DNA of 64,000 nucleotides from DATLGB01 sp963726825 (GCA_963726825.1 CAVSDT010000002.1:2046001-2110000), one strand, 5' to 3'; shown: positions 32,443 to 44,006, counted from the first letter of the stretch. Program-made: numbers and translations. The notes: generated by a model from the sequence alone, not told the origin.

Positions 32443-33837
32443 GTGTCGGCAGAGCCGCTCTCCGCCGCCGACCGAGGGTCACTGCAGGCCGAGCGCGGCC
32501 CGGTGAACATGGCGGTCGCCGGGCTGATGGTGTTCGAGCGAGCCGGTCGCAGCGACTGGTCGGCGGTCATGCGCGCCCGCGTGCGCGAGCGCCTGCATCT
32601 CGTCCCGCGCTACCGCCAGCGGCTGGAGGACCCGGCGTTCGGGATCGCCAACCCGGTGTGGGTCGACGACGAGGCGTTCGACCTCGACTGGCACCTGCGC
32701 CATGCGCGGCTGCCCGAACCGACCCAGGAGGCGCTCGCCGCCTACGTCGCGGGGGAGATGTCGCGGCGGCTGGACCGCACCCGCCCGCTGTGGGAGCTCC
32801 ACGTGATCGAGGGCCTCGCAGGCGACCGCGTCGCGCTGTTGCCGAAGATGCACCACGCGCTCGTGGACGGCGTCGCCGCGGTCGGCATCGGCATGGTGCT
32901 GCTTGACCCGACCCCCGAGCCGCTCGAGATCGAGCCGCCGCCGGAGGGCTGGCGCCCGCGCGGCTTCGACCGCCGCCGGCACCTGTTCTCGAGCGTGGCC
33001 CGCGGGTCGCTCGGCCGCGCGCAGCGGCTCGTGCTCGACAGCACCGCGCGCGTGTGGGAGACCTCGCCGCGGCAGGCCGCGACGGACCTGCGGCGCGCGA
33101 CGGAGCTCGCCACGGAGCTCGCCCGCCAGCGCCCGCAGGCGCCGATGACGCCGCTCAACGACCCGATCTCGCCCAACCGCGCGTTCGCCATGCGCTCCTG
33201 CGAGCTCCCGGTGATCAAGGCGGCGGGCAAGGCTGCGGGCGGGACGGTCAACGACGTCGTGCTCGCCACCGTCGCCGGGACGCTCGACCGCTTCCTCGCG
33301 GCGGCCGGCACCGACCTGCGCGGCCGCGAGCCGGTCGCGCTCGTTCCCGTCTCCGTGCGCCGCGACGACGACCCCGAGGGCGGCAACCGCATCTCGACGG
33401 TGTTCGTGGATCTCCCCGTCGGGTTGCCCGACCTCGCCGACCGGATCGCGGCCGTCGCGGCGACGATGGCCGACCTGCGCGGGTCGGCGGCCGTGCGCGC
33501 GGGCGCCGTGCTCGTCGGCGCCAGCGGGATCGTCCCTCCGCTCGTCGGGGGCGTGCTGGTGCGTGCGATGGGGTCCGTGCGGGCGATGAACCTCGTCGTG
33601 TCCAACGTCCCCGGCCCGCAGCAGCCGTTCTACATCGCCGGCGCGCGGATGCTCGAGGTCGTCCCCGCCGTCCCGCTGAACCCGGCCAACCAGGGCCTCT
33701 CGGTCGGGGTGCTGTCCTACGACGGCAGCGTCGGCTTCGGCCTGCTCGCCGACGCCCGGCTGCGCCCGGGCCTCGACGTCGTCGCCGCCGCGCTCGACGA
33801 GGCCCTGGCCGAGGTGCAGGTGCTGGCGGCCTCGTGA
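32443..33837 (+). CDS. Wax ester synthase / diacylglycerol acyltransferase (WS/DGAT)
   Basis: 464 aa bifunctional acyltransferase family. The active-site HHxxxDG is MHHALVDG with H137, H138, D142, G143. Other family segments: RPLWELHVIEG, NDVVLATVAGTLDRFL, and NLVVSNVPGPQQPFYIAGARM. It makes triacylglycerol or wax esters for storage. GTG start 4 nt after the SDR stop, GTGA overlap with the following hydrolase. Confidence 0.93.
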   Translation: MSAEPLSAADRGSLQAERGPVNMAVAGLMVFERAGRSDWSAVMRARVRERLHLVPRYRQRLEDPAFGIANPVWVDDEAFDLDWHLRHARLPEPTQEALAAYVAGEMSRRLDRTRPLWELHVIEGLAGDRVALLPKMHHALVDGVAAVGIGMVLLDPTPEPLEIEPPPEGWRPRGFDRRRHLFSSVARGSLGRAQRLVLDSTARVWETSPRQAATDLRRATELATELARQRPQAPMTPLNDPISPNRAFAMRSCELPVIKAAGKAAGGTVNDVVLATVAGTLDRFLAAAGTDLRGREPVALVPVSVRRDDDPEGGNRISTVFVDLPVGLPDLADRIAAVAATMADLRGSAAVRAGAVLVGASGIVPPLVGGVLVRAMGSVRAMNLVVSNVPGPQQPFYIAGARMLEVVPAVPLNPANQGLSVGVLSYDGSVGFGLLADARLRPGLDVVAAALDEALAEVQVLAAS

Positions 33838-34472
33838 CGACCTTCGCGATCGTCCACGGTGCCGGCGGCTCGGCCTGGGAGTGGCACCTCGTCGCCGCCG
33901 AGCTGCAGGCCCGTGGGCATCAGGTCATCGCCCGCGACCTGCCGTGCGAGGACGACTCGATGACGTTCGGCGACTACGCCGACGTCGTGGTCGACGCGGT
34001 CGGGGGCCGCTCCGACGTGGTGGTCGTCGCCCACTCCCTCGGCGGCTTCACGGGGCCGCTGGTGGCGGCGCGCCTCCCGGGCGCGAGCCTGGTGCTGGCC
34101 GCCGCGATGATCCCCCGGCCGGGCGAGCCCGCCGGCGACTGGTGGGCCGCGACCGGCCACGCGGTGGCCGACGAGGGCGACGACGCGGTCCAGGCCTTCA
34201 TGGCCGACCTCTCCCCCGCGCTGGCGGCCGAGGCGCTCGCGCACGCCCGCGAGCAGTCCGCCACGCCGATGGCCGAGCCCTGGCCGCTTGACGCCTGGCC
34301 CGACGTCCCCACCCGCGCCGTGCTGTTCGCCGACGACCGCTTCTTCCCGCTGGCGTTCATGCGCGGGCTCTACCGCGACCGGCTCGGGATCACCGATCCG
34401 ACGATCGTTCCGGGCAGCCACTGCGCGTACCTCGGCCACCCGGTCGCGGTCGCCTCGGCGCTGGCCCCCTAG
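33834..34472 (+). CDS. Alpha/beta hydrolase
   Basis: 212 aa compact alpha/beta hydrolase. Oxyanion segment FAIVHGAGGSAWEW, nucleophile elbow AHSLGGF (S68), C-terminal His in PGSHCAYLGHP. Translation is coupled to the WS/DGAT gene (GTGA overlap), suggesting an esterase or lipase acting on related lipids. Its TAG stop forms the first half of the next gene's -10 box. Confidence 0.88.
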   Translation: MTTFAIVHGAGGSAWEWHLVAAELQARGHQVIARDLPCEDDSMTFGDYADVVVDAVGGRSDVVVVAHSLGGFTGPLVAARLPGASLVLAAAMIPRPGEPAGDWWAATGHAVADEGDDAVQAFMADLSPALAAEALAHAREQSATPMAEPWPLDAWPDVPTRAVLFADDRFFPLAFMRGLYRDRLGITDPTIVPGSHCAYLGHPVAVASALAP

Positions 34473-34475
34473 GTT
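34470..34475 (+). promoter_or_regulatory. -10 box of coaA overlapping a stop codon
   Basis: TAGGTT ends 10 nt before the coaA ATG; its TAG is the stop codon of the hydrolase gene. Confidence 0.45.
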
Positions 34476-34485
34476 CACGTCTCGC

Positions 34486-35442
34486 ATGATCGCCGCCGAC
34501 GACCAGTGGCAGCGCCTGCTGTTCCAGCCCTTCGGGCGCGACGCCTGGGCGCGCATGGCGCCCGACGGCTCGAGCCGCCGGCTCGTGGACGAGCGCGACC
34601 TGCGCCGCGCGACGACGCTCTCCGACGTGGTCGACACGGAGGAGATCGACGCGGTGTACCGGCCGTTGTGCTGGCTGCTGGACCTCGAGCTGCGCGGCCG
34701 GGAGGAGCGCGACCGGCTCCGGGCCGGCCGGGGCGGCGACGGCGCGATCGCGGCCCGCCCGTTCGTGATCGGCATCGCGGGCAGCGTCGCGGCGGGCAAG
34801 AGCACCACCGCCCGCCTCGTGCAGACGATGCTCGGGCGCCTGCGGGAGGGCCGCGTCGTCGACCTGCTCACCACCGACGGCTTCCTCCTGCCCAACGCGG
34901 AGCTCGAGCGCCGTGGCCTGATGAGCCGCAAGGGCTGGCCGGAGAGCTACGACCACCCCGCCCTGATCCGCGCGCTCTCGCGGGTGCGCCGAGGCCGCGC
35001 GGTCAAGGTGCCGACCTACTCGCACCTCGTCTACGACGTCGTCCCCGGCGGCGAGCAGGTCATCGACCACCCCGACGTCCTGATCGTCGAGGGGCTCAAC
35101 GTGCTGCAGACCCCGTCCAAGCGCACACCGCAGGACCCGCCGGTGTTCGTGTCGGACTTCTTCGACTTCGGCGTCTACGTCCACGCCGACGAGTCGGACC
35201 TGCTGCGCTGGTACGTCGAGCGCTTCCTGCTGCTGCGCGACTCGGTGTTCGAGGACCCCGACTCCTACTTCCACCGCTACGCCGGGCTCTCGGACGACGA
35301 GGCGGTCGCGACCGCCACCGACATCTGGGCCCGCATCAACGCCCCCAACCTGCGCCGCAACATCGAGCCGACCCGGGCCCGCGCCGACGTCATCCTCAAC
35401 AAGAGCGGGGCGCACCGGGTGACCGAGGTCCTCCTGCGCTAG
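34486..35442 (+). CDS. coaA: Type I pantothenate kinase
   Basis: 318 aa, first committed step of coenzyme A synthesis (pantothenate + ATP). Walker A GSVAAGKST, TTDGFLLPNAELERRGLMSRKGWPESYD, PTYSHLVYDVVPG, EGLNVLQ and the C-terminal RYAGLSDDEAVATATDIWARINAPNLRRNIEPTR are family landmarks. Length is typical. Its stop shares CTAG with the convergent LOG gene. Confidence 0.96.
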   Translation: MIAADDQWQRLLFQPFGRDAWARMAPDGSSRRLVDERDLRRATTLSDVVDTEEIDAVYRPLCWLLDLELRGREERDRLRAGRGGDGAIAARPFVIGIAGSVAAGKSTTARLVQTMLGRLREGRVVDLLTTDGFLLPNAELERRGLMSRKGWPESYDHPALIRALSRVRRGRAVKVPTYSHLVYDVVPGGEQVIDHPDVLIVEGLNVLQTPSKRTPQDPPVFVSDFFDFGVYVHADESDLLRWYVERFLLLRDSVFEDPDSYFHRYAGLSDDEAVATATDIWARINAPNLRRNIEPTRARADVILNKSGAHRVTEVLLR

Positions 35443-36020
35443 GTCTCGCCCCGGTCGAGCCACTTCGCGACGGGGGGCGGCTCCCATGCCGCCAGGGCAT
35501 CGAGCAGCGGTGCGGGCTCGGTGGCGTCCAGGAGCAGCGCGCGATGCTCGGGCCGGATGAAGCGCGCGGCGACGGCGCTGTCGAGCCAGGCGAGGAACGG
35601 GCCCCAGAAGCCGCCCACGTCGAGCAGGCCGATCGGCTTGGCGTGCAGGCCGAGCTGCGACCAGGTCAGGACCTCGGCGAGCTCCTCCAGCGTCCCCAGG
35701 CCGCCCGGCAGGGCGACGAAGGCATCGGCGCTGTCGGCCATCAGCGCCTTGCGCTCGTGCATCGACCCGACGACGTGGAGCTCCGAGAGCCCGCGGTGCG
35801 CGACCTCACGCTCGAGTACACCCTGAGGGATGACGCCGGTGACCGTCCCGCCGGCCCCCATCACCGCGTCGGCGAGCGTCCCCATCAACCCCACTCGGCC
35901 ACCGCCGTAGACGAGGCCCAGCCCCCGGGCGACGAGCTCCGCGCCCAGCGCCTCGGCCGCCCGCGCGTACGCCGGGTCCGCGCCGGGCGACGATCCGAGG
36001 TAGACGCAGACCCGTTCCAT
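35439..36020 (-). CDS. LOG family nucleotide 5'-monophosphate phosphoribohydrolase
   Basis: 193 aa (TIGR00730 type). Rossmann start VYLGSSPGADPAYARAAEALGAELVARGLGLVYGGGRVGLMG and the catalytic PGGLGTLEELAEVLTW (PGGxGTxxE). Predicted to release free base from cytokinin or purine nucleotides. Single gene with its own promoter in a 104-bp divergent region shared with lon. Confidence 0.92.
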   Translation of the reverse strand: MERVCVYLGSSPGADPAYARAAEALGAELVARGLGLVYGGGRVGLMGTLADAVMGAGGTVTGVIPQGVLEREVAHRGLSELHVVGSMHERKALMADSADAFVALPGGLGTLEELAEVLTWSQLGLHAKPIGLLDVGGFWGPFLAWLDSAVAARFIRPEHRALLLDATEPAPLLDALAAWEPPPVAKWLDRGET

Positions 36021-36021
36021 G

Positions 36022-36046
36022 GGGAGCGGAGGCTATCTCCGCTCCC
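36022..36046. promoter_or_regulatory. LOG-gene promoter inside a 10-bp inverted repeat
   Basis: GGGAGCGGAG-GCTAT-CTCCGCTCCC is a perfect palindrome. Its centre and left arm contain TAGCCT (minus strand, 36035-36030), ending 9 nt before the LOG ATG. Operator or leader hairpin. Confidence 0.5.
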
Positions 36047-36051
36047 ACACA

Positions 36052-36104
36052 CTTGCGGCCGCAAGCATTGTGGCGCTACAGTGACTTCCAGATCGCAAGT
36101 CACT
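36052..36104 (+). promoter_or_regulatory. lon promoter with two palindromes (stress operator candidate)
   Basis: CTTGCGGCCGCAAG (36052-36065) overlaps a TTGCGG -35 box. With an 18-nt spacer comes the -10 TACAGT (36078-36083), followed by AGTGACTT-N9-AAGTCACT (36080-36104) at the transcription start. In actinobacteria lon is often under HspR or ClgR, but neither palindrome matches HAIR or CIRCE exactly. Confidence 0.55.
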
Positions 36105-36124
36105 CCCCGAGAGGCCCTGCCCGC

Positions 36125-38413
<2,289 letters not shown>

Positions 38414-38423
38414 CCTGGCCCGC

Positions 38424-40160
38424 ATGAGCCGCGGCCGCCGGATCACGTCCCTGTTCAGGGCGTACCGGCGGCCGCTGGGCACGGTGCTCGCGCTGATCGT
38501 CGTCTCGGCGGGCGTGAGCATGGTCTCCCCCTTCCTGCTGCGCGAGATCCTGGACGTCGCGCTGCCCGACCGCAACGAGACGCTGCTCGCCTGGCTCGTC
38601 GGCGGGATGATCGCCGTCGCGGTGATCACCGGCGCGATCGGCGTCGTGCAGACCTTCCTGTCCAACTCCGTCGGCCAGCGCGTGATGCACGACCTGCGCG
38701 CCGACGTCTACCGGCATCTGCAGCGGCTCTCGCTGGCGTTCTTCACCCGCACCCGCACGGGCGAGGTGCAGTCGCGCATCGCCAACGACATCGGCGGCGT
38801 GCAGAACGTCGTCACCACCACGGCGACGTCCATCGCCTCCAACGTCACGACCGTGATCGCCACCACCGTGGCGATGTTCCTGCTCGACTGGCGCCTGGCC
38901 GCGTTCTCGCTGGCGGTGCTGCCGTTCTTCGTCGGCGTCGCCCGCCGCGTCGGCAACCGCCGCCGCGCGATCGCCTCCGTGCGCCAGGGCGCGATGGCCG
39001 ACATCTCCTCGCTTGTGCAGGAGTCGCTCAGCGTCTCGGGCATCCTGCTCGGCAAGACGATGGGCCGCTCGGACGCGCTCGCGGAGCGCTTCAGCGGGGA
39101 GTCCCGGCGCCTGGCCGACCTCGAGGTCTCCTCGCGCATGGCGGGCCGCTGGTCGATGGCCGCGGTGCAGACGTCCTTCGCGGTCATGCCCGCGCTCGTG
39201 TACCTCTTCGCCGGCCTGTCGCCGAGCGCGGTCACGATCGGCACCGTGGTGGCGTTCACGACGCTGCAGACCCGCCTGTTCTTCCCCGTCAACCAGCTGC
39301 TCGGCGTCGGCGTCGAGGTGCAGTCCTCCATGGCGCTCTTCGACCGGGTCTTCGAGTACCTCGACCTCCCGGTGGAGATCGAGCCGGGGACGGTCGCCCT
39401 TCCCCGCGGCGCCGGCGACGTCCGCTTCGACGACGTGTGGTTCCGCTACGGCGGCGGGGACACGTGGACGCTGCGCGGGATCGACCTGACCGTCCCCGCG
39501 GGGACCAAGACCGCCATCGTCGGCGAGACCGGGTCGGGCAAGACGACGCTCGGCTACCTCGCGGCACGCCTGTACGACGCCGAGCGCGGCCGCGTGCTGG
39601 TCGATGGCACCGACGTGCGCGACGCGACCTTCGAGTCGCTCTCGGACGCCGTCGGCGTCGTGTCGCAGGAGACCTACCTCTTCCACGCCAGCGTGCGGGA
39701 GAACCTGCGCTTCGCCCGGCCGGGGGCGACGGACGCCGAGGTCGAGGCGGCCGCCCGCGCCGCACAGGTGCACGACATGATCGCGGCGCTGCCGGAGGGC
39801 TACGAGACGGTCGTCGGCGAGCGCGGCTTCCGCTTCTCCGGCGGCGAGAAGCAGCGCATCGCGATCGCCCGCACCGTGCTGCGCAACCCACCGGTGCTCG
39901 TCCTGGACGAGGCCACGAGCGCCCTGGACGTGCAGACGGAGCGCGCCGTCGAGGACGCCCTGCGCGAGCTCGCCTCCGGGCGGACCACGATCGTGATCGC
40001 CCATCGCCTCTCGACCGTGCGCGACGCGGACCAGATCGTCGTCCTCGACGGCGGCCAGCTGGTCGAGCGCGGAACCCACGACGAGCTGCTCGCGCACGGC
40101 GGCCATTACGCGGGCCTCGTCGCCCGCGACCAGGGCGAGGGCGCCCTGGACCTCGCCTAG
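38424..40160 (+). CDS. ABC exporter, fused membrane and ATPase domains
   Basis: 578 aa half-transporter of the MsbA/MDR type. Six-helix membrane domain (about 15-310), then the nucleotide-binding domain with Walker A GETGSGKTT, Q-loop VSQETYLFHASVRENLRFA, signature FSGGEKQR, Walker B PPVLVLDEATSALD and the switch His in VIAHRLSTVRDAD. Works as a homodimer or with a partner encoded elsewhere. Substrate not predictable. Only 10 nt after lon. Confidence 0.93.
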   Translation: MSRGRRITSLFRAYRRPLGTVLALIVVSAGVSMVSPFLLREILDVALPDRNETLLAWLVGGMIAVAVITGAIGVVQTFLSNSVGQRVMHDLRADVYRHLQRLSLAFFTRTRTGEVQSRIANDIGGVQNVVTTTATSIASNVTTVIATTVAMFLLDWRLAAFSLAVLPFFVGVARRVGNRRRAIASVRQGAMADISSLVQESLSVSGILLGKTMGRSDALAERFSGESRRLADLEVSSRMAGRWSMAAVQTSFAVMPALVYLFAGLSPSAVTIGTVVAFTTLQTRLFFPVNQLLGVGVEVQSSMALFDRVFEYLDLPVEIEPGTVALPRGAGDVRFDDVWFRYGGGDTWTLRGIDLTVPAGTKTAIVGETGSGKTTLGYLAARLYDAERGRVLVDGTDVRDATFESLSDAVGVVSQETYLFHASVRENLRFARPGATDAEVEAAARAAQVHDMIAALPEGYETVVGERGFRFSGGEKQRIAIARTVLRNPPVLVLDEATSALDVQTERAVEDALRELASGRTTIVIAHRLSTVRDADQIVVLDGGQLVERGTHDELLAHGGHYAGLVARDQGEGALDLA

Positions 40161-40190
40161 GCCCGGACGGGTCGACCGCCCGCGGCGGCG

Positions 40191-40919
40191 TCAGAAGATC
40201 GACGGCACGATGCCGCCGTCGACCGACCAGGCGGCGCCGGTGACGCCGGACGCGCGCTCGGAGCACAGGAAGGCGATGGTGTCCGCCTGCTCCTGCGGGG
40301 TCAGCAGGCGCCCGATCGGCACCTTCGCGCGCTGGCGCTCGAGCATCTCCTCGCGCGAGATGCCCTGCCTGGCGGCGTGCTGGTCGAGCATCCCGCCCTC
40401 GTCCATCCACAGCGGCCCGTCCGTCGGCCCCGGGGTGACGGCGTTGACCAGCACGCCCGTTCCGGCGTAGCTGTCGGCGAAGACGCGGGAGAGCGACAGC
40501 TGCGCGGTCTTGCCCACCGTGTAGGCGGCCGAGGACAGCGACGCGCGCTTGCCCGAGGACGAGGCCACGGTGACGATCCGGCCCCACCCGGCCTCGGCCA
40601 TCGCCGGGGCGAAGTGACGCATCAGGCGCATCGGCCCGAGCACGCTGAGCTGCCACTGCAGCTCCCAGTCGGCGTCCGTGAGCGCCTCCAGGGGCGTGAC
40701 GGTCGACGTGCCGGCGCAGTTGACGAGGATGTCGACGTGGCCGCCCGCCAGCGCCGCGGCGCGCTCGGGGGCGTCCGGCGCGGTGACGTCGACGCCCGTC
40801 GAGCGGGTCGCGGCGATGGCTCGCGCGCCCTCCGCCTCCAGGCGCGCCACGACGGCGGCGCCGATGCCCGACGTGCCGCCGGTGACGAGCGCGGTGCGGC
40901 CGGCGATCCCGAGGTCCAT
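40191..40919 (-). CDS. Classical short-chain dehydrogenase/reductase
   Basis: 242 aa. NAD(P) motif TGGTSGIGAAV, NCAG in place of the common NNAG, catalytic Ser region ASSSGKRASLSSAAYTVGK (YxxxK), and the C-terminal VTGAAWSVDGG. Substrate unknown. TAGGTC ends 6 nt before the ATG, a weak -10 match. It lies 9 nt downstream of the Dpm1-like gene stop but may be separately transcribed. Confidence 0.9.
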   Translation of the reverse strand: MDLGIAGRTALVTGGTSGIGAAVVARLEAEGARAIAATRSTGVDVTAPDAPERAAALAGGHVDILVNCAGTSTVTPLEALTDADWELQWQLSVLGPMRLMRHFAPAMAEAGWGRIVTVASSSGKRASLSSAAYTVGKTAQLSLSRVFADSYAGTGVLVNAVTPGPTDGPLWMDEGGMLDQHAARQGISREEMLERQRAKVPIGRLLTPQEQADTIAFLCSERASGVTGAAWSVDGGIVPSIF

Positions 40920-40928
40920 CTCCCGGAC

Positions 40929-41672
40929 CTACCCCCGCCGCGGCGGCGTCCAACCGGAGCGCCGCAGTCGCGGGACGAGGACGGCCGCTTCCAGCGCGAT
41001 CCGGGTGCTCATCTTCGACTCCCCGGCCGTGCGTTCGGAGAAGACGATCGGCACCTCCGTGACCGTGAAGCCGGCGAGGGTGGCCCGCCAGGTCAGCTCG
41101 ACCTGGAACGCGTAGCCGTGCGAGCGGACCGTGTCGAGCTCGATCGCGCGGAGCACGTCGGCCCGGAAGCACTTGAAGCCGCCGGTGAGGTCGCGGATGT
41201 CGAGGCCCAGCACGGCGCGGGCGTAGATCGAGCCGCCGCGCGAGATCGCGCGGCGCACGACGCCCCAGTCACGGATCCCGCCGCCCGGGACGTAGCGCGA
41301 TCCGAGGGCGACGTCCTCGCAGGCCGCGAGCAGCCGCGGCAGGTCGGCAGGGTCGTGGGAGAGGTCGGCGTCCATCTCGAGCACGTGCGAGGCGCCGGCG
41401 GCGAGCGCGCGGGCGAACCCGGCGAGGTAGGCGCGGCCGAGCCCTTCAGGGCGCGCGCGGTGCAGGACCTCGATGTGCGCGGGGTCGGCCGCCGCCAGGC
41501 CGTCGGCGATCGCGCCGGTGCCGTCGGGCGAGCCGTCGTCGACGACCAGCACGCGGAAGCCGTCGGGGCAGACCGGGCCGAGGGCGGCGCAGGCGCGCGC
41601 GACCACCGCAGCGACGTTCGCGGCCTCGAGGTAGGTCGGGACCACGACCCAGGGGACCGCGTGCCCGGCCAC
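40929..41672 (-). CDS. Polyprenol-phosphate mannosyltransferase-like GT2
   Basis: 247 aa soluble GT2 of the Dpm1/Ppm1 type, transferring a sugar (probably mannose from GDP-mannose) to a polyprenyl phosphate. VVVPTYLEAANVAAVV, VVDDGSPDGTG, EMDADLSHDP (DxD), GGFKCFRADVL, and SERTAGESKMS are typical. GTG start overlaps the stop of the upstream membrane protein by 1 nt (TAGTG), so the two are coupled: soluble donor synthase with a membrane GT-C-like partner. Confidence 0.92.
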   Translation of the reverse strand: MAGHAVPWVVVPTYLEAANVAAVVARACAALGPVCPDGFRVLVVDDGSPDGTGAIADGLAAADPAHIEVLHRARPEGLGRAYLAGFARALAAGASHVLEMDADLSHDPADLPRLLAACEDVALGSRYVPGGGIRDWGVVRRAISRGGSIYARAVLGLDIRDLTGGFKCFRADVLRAIELDTVRSHGYAFQVELTWRATLAGFTVTEVPIVFSERTAGESKMSTRIALEAAVLVPRLRRSGWTPPRRG

Positions 41673-43291
41673 TAGCGCACGTAGGGGTTGAAGGGGCCGA
41701 ACGCCGCGGCGACGTCGGTCGCGAAGATCGCCATGCGCAGGCCGTCGCCGACGTCGACCGTGCGCTCCGGCCGCGCGCCCGCGGGCAGGCGCGTCAGCCA
41801 CGAGGGGGCGTAGCCGTCACGGGCGAACGAGCGAGCGTCCACGAGCAGGAAGGACCGGGCGCCCCGGCGCGGCTCCAGGGCCTTGCGGACGTAGTGCAGC
41901 TGGGCCGGGCACACGCGCGGAGGCTCCCCGCCTGCCGTCGCGCACATGCCCACGGGCTGGATGTCGTGGCGGTAGCCCAGCGCCCGCGCGAGCGGCGCGG
42001 CGGTCCAGTAGGAGGCGTAGCCGACATCGAGGTCGTAGCGATCGATGGCGCGCTCGATGGCGGCCACGGCGGGACGATGCAGCGCGGGACGTTCCGGGAT
42101 GGACCCGAGCAGCAGCGCGAGGGCGGCCACGGCGCCCAGCCCGGTGGCGATGGGCAGCGTCAGCCGCGCGGCGGGCACCGGCGCGCCCGACAGCGCCGCC
42201 AGGAGCGCGCCGACGGCGAACGGCGCCGCGTAGAGGTAGCGCACGACGGGGGCGCCGAGCGGGCCGGAGGCCTCCGTCGCCGCGAAGCCGGCGATCGAGG
42301 TGGCCAGCACGGCGACGAAGAACGCGACCCAGACGCGCCGGGCCGTCTCGAGCCCCGGGTCCTCCCCCGGCGCCGGCGACCGGCGGCGCACGGCGAGCAT
42401 GATGACGCCGGCGACCAGCGCGGTGAGGGCGAGGACCGCCCCGGCGACACCGAGCGCGTGCGCGACGGTGCCGCCCCCGGGGCCCTGCCAGATCTCCCCC
42501 AGGCCGTCGACGGCGTTCAGCAGCCCGGAGTAGACCGCGATCGGCTCGACCAGGGGCAGCGGGGCGGGCGCGAAGCGGTAGTGGGCGGCGCGGGCGAGCG
42601 CGGCGATCACCGGCGCGAGCACGGCGATCGCCGCCGCCATGCCGGCGGCGGACCCGGCGACCCGCCACGCCCGGGCGCCCGCGGCGGACGCGGCCGAGGC
42701 CAGGAGCGGCACGATGACGACCAGCCACGCGAGCTTGTCCCCGGCCAGCGCGGCAGCGGCCCAGAGGACCGCCAGGACGGTCGCGACCCACCACCAGCGC
42801 CCGGTGCGGCCGGACGCGGCCAGGGTGACGACCGCCGCGACCGCCGCCATCGCCCACCAGGTCGGCGCCCGGGAGGACCACGCGGTGAACGTCATCAGGG
42901 CCTGCGGGCCGGTCGCCAGCACGACCAGCGCGACGATCAGGCCCGCCCGCGGCCGCCACAGCCGGGCCGCGACCCAGGCCAGCACCCCCGTGGCGGCGAG
43001 CGTGGCCGCCAGCGGCAGCACGGCAGCCAGGACGTCGTAGCCGGGGAGGCGGCTGAGCCCTTGGGTCGCCCACAGCCCGTTCCACCAGGCGTAGTTGCCG
43101 GTCACGAGCTCCGAACGGGGGTAGCTCGCCGCCTCGTGCCCCATCACCAGGGGCGACGCGAGGTCGGCGTTGGACGCCATCCCGCGCACCAGCTCGGGCA
43201 GCGTGACCAGGAGGGCGACGGCCTGCAGGCCGAGCATGCCGACGGCGACCGTGGCCGCGCCCAGGGCGCGGTCGCGTCCGGCGGTCGCCAC
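41672..43291 (-). CDS. Polytopic membrane protein, probable GT-C-type glycosyltransferase
   Basis: 539 aa with about 10-12 membrane helices and a soluble C-terminal part (about 435-539). The first loop has SNADLASPLVMGHEAASYPRSELVTGNYAWWNGLW, acidic and aromatic like GT-C first loops, but no exact family match. Directly upstream of the Dpm1-like gene, so it is a good candidate for using polyprenyl-phosphate sugar. GTG start 2 nt after the peptidase stop. Confidence 0.7.
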   Translation of the reverse strand: MATAGRDRALGAATVAVGMLGLQAVALLVTLPELVRGMASNADLASPLVMGHEAASYPRSELVTGNYAWWNGLWATQGLSRLPGYDVLAAVLPLAATLAATGVLAWVAARLWRPRAGLIVALVVLATGPQALMTFTAWSSRAPTWWAMAAVAAVVTLAASGRTGRWWWVATVLAVLWAAAALAGDKLAWLVVIVPLLASAASAAGARAWRVAGSAAGMAAAIAVLAPVIAALARAAHYRFAPAPLPLVEPIAVYSGLLNAVDGLGEIWQGPGGGTVAHALGVAGAVLALTALVAGVIMLAVRRRSPAPGEDPGLETARRVWVAFFVAVLATSIAGFAATEASGPLGAPVVRYLYAAPFAVGALLAALSGAPVPAARLTLPIATGLGAVAALALLLGSIPERPALHRPAVAAIERAIDRYDLDVGYASYWTAAPLARALGYRHDIQPVGMCATAGGEPPRVCPAQLHYVRKALEPRRGARSFLLVDARSFARDGYAPSWLTRLPAGARPERTVDVGDGLRMAIFATDVAAAFGPFNPYVR

Positions 43292-43293
43292 CC

Positions 43294-43926
43294 TCAGAGG
43301 CCGAGCTCGCGGACGCCGATCTCGTCGGCGCCGAGGTGGTGGGCCAGCTCGTGGCGCACCGTGCGCAGGACCTGTGCGCGCAGCTCATCGGGGTCGTGCC
43401 CGAAGTCGCGCAGGAGGGTGTCGCGGAAGATGACGATGCGGGCCGAGCCGGCGTCGCGGGCGACCGTCCCGCCCTGGTAGAGGCCGTAGGCGCGGTGCCG
43501 GCGGCCCTGGTCGGAGATCAGCACCGCCACGTTGCGCTCCAGCGAGCTGCGCAGGACGTCGGGCAGGTCGTCGAGGGCGTCCTGGATGAGCTCCTCGAAG
43601 TCCCGCGGGTTGTAGGGGTCGAGCTCCATGAAGTCCGTCTCCTCGGGCTCCGCGGCGAGGTCGTCGGCGGCAAGGCGCTCCGAACGGCGCACGAGCCGCT
43701 CGAAGGAGGCCTCGTCCGCCGGCTCCCGGTAGTCGCCGAGGCGCGTGGTGAGCCACGCGACGCCGTACCCCACGAGCCCGAGCGCGCCCATCGTCGCGAG
43801 CACGCCCTGGATCAGGCGCATCGGGTAGTCGGGCGCCAGGCCGCGCACGGCGGTGATGAACAGCACCGCCACGGACAGCGCGACGGTGGACGCGATCAGG
43901 GTCCGACGCAGGCTCGGCGGGCGCAC
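43294..43926 (-). CDS. Membrane-anchored zincin-like metallopeptidase
   Basis: 210 aa. Two N-terminal membrane helices (about 10-30 and 38-58), an acidic linker, then a minimal zincin domain with FEELIQDALDDLPD, GLYQG, and the zinc motif RHELAHHLG (H192, E193, H196) at the C terminus. This is the actinobacterial small metallopeptidase family with added membrane anchors. First gene of a three-gene run with the glycosyltransferases. Substrate unknown. Confidence 0.85.
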   Translation of the reverse strand: MRPPSLRRTLIASTVALSVAVLFITAVRGLAPDYPMRLIQGVLATMGALGLVGYGVAWLTTRLGDYREPADEASFERLVRRSERLAADDLAAEPEETDFMELDPYNPRDFEELIQDALDDLPDVLRSSLERNVAVLISDQGRRHRAYGLYQGGTVARDAGSARIVIFRDTLLRDFGHDPDELRAQVLRTVRHELAHHLGADEIGVRELGL

Positions 43927-43932
43927 CCCCTG

Positions 43933-43938
43933 AGGATA
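43933..43938 (-). promoter_or_regulatory. -10 box, leaderless GTG start
   Basis: TATCCT on the minus strand ends 6 nt before the GTG at 43926; a CTGAG/CTCAG inverted repeat flanks it. Confidence 0.55.
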
Positions 43939-44006
43939 GTTCTCAGACGCCTGCGCGTCACGCGCTCAGGCTTGCGGGCGATGCGCCGGGCCCTCGTGCT
44001 GCGTCG

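Noticed and set aside
36052..36104. HspR HAIR or HrcA CIRCE site before lon
   Set aside because: Arms do not match CTTGAGT-N7-ACTCAAG or TTAGCACTC-N9-GAGTGCTAA; kept as an unidentified operator.
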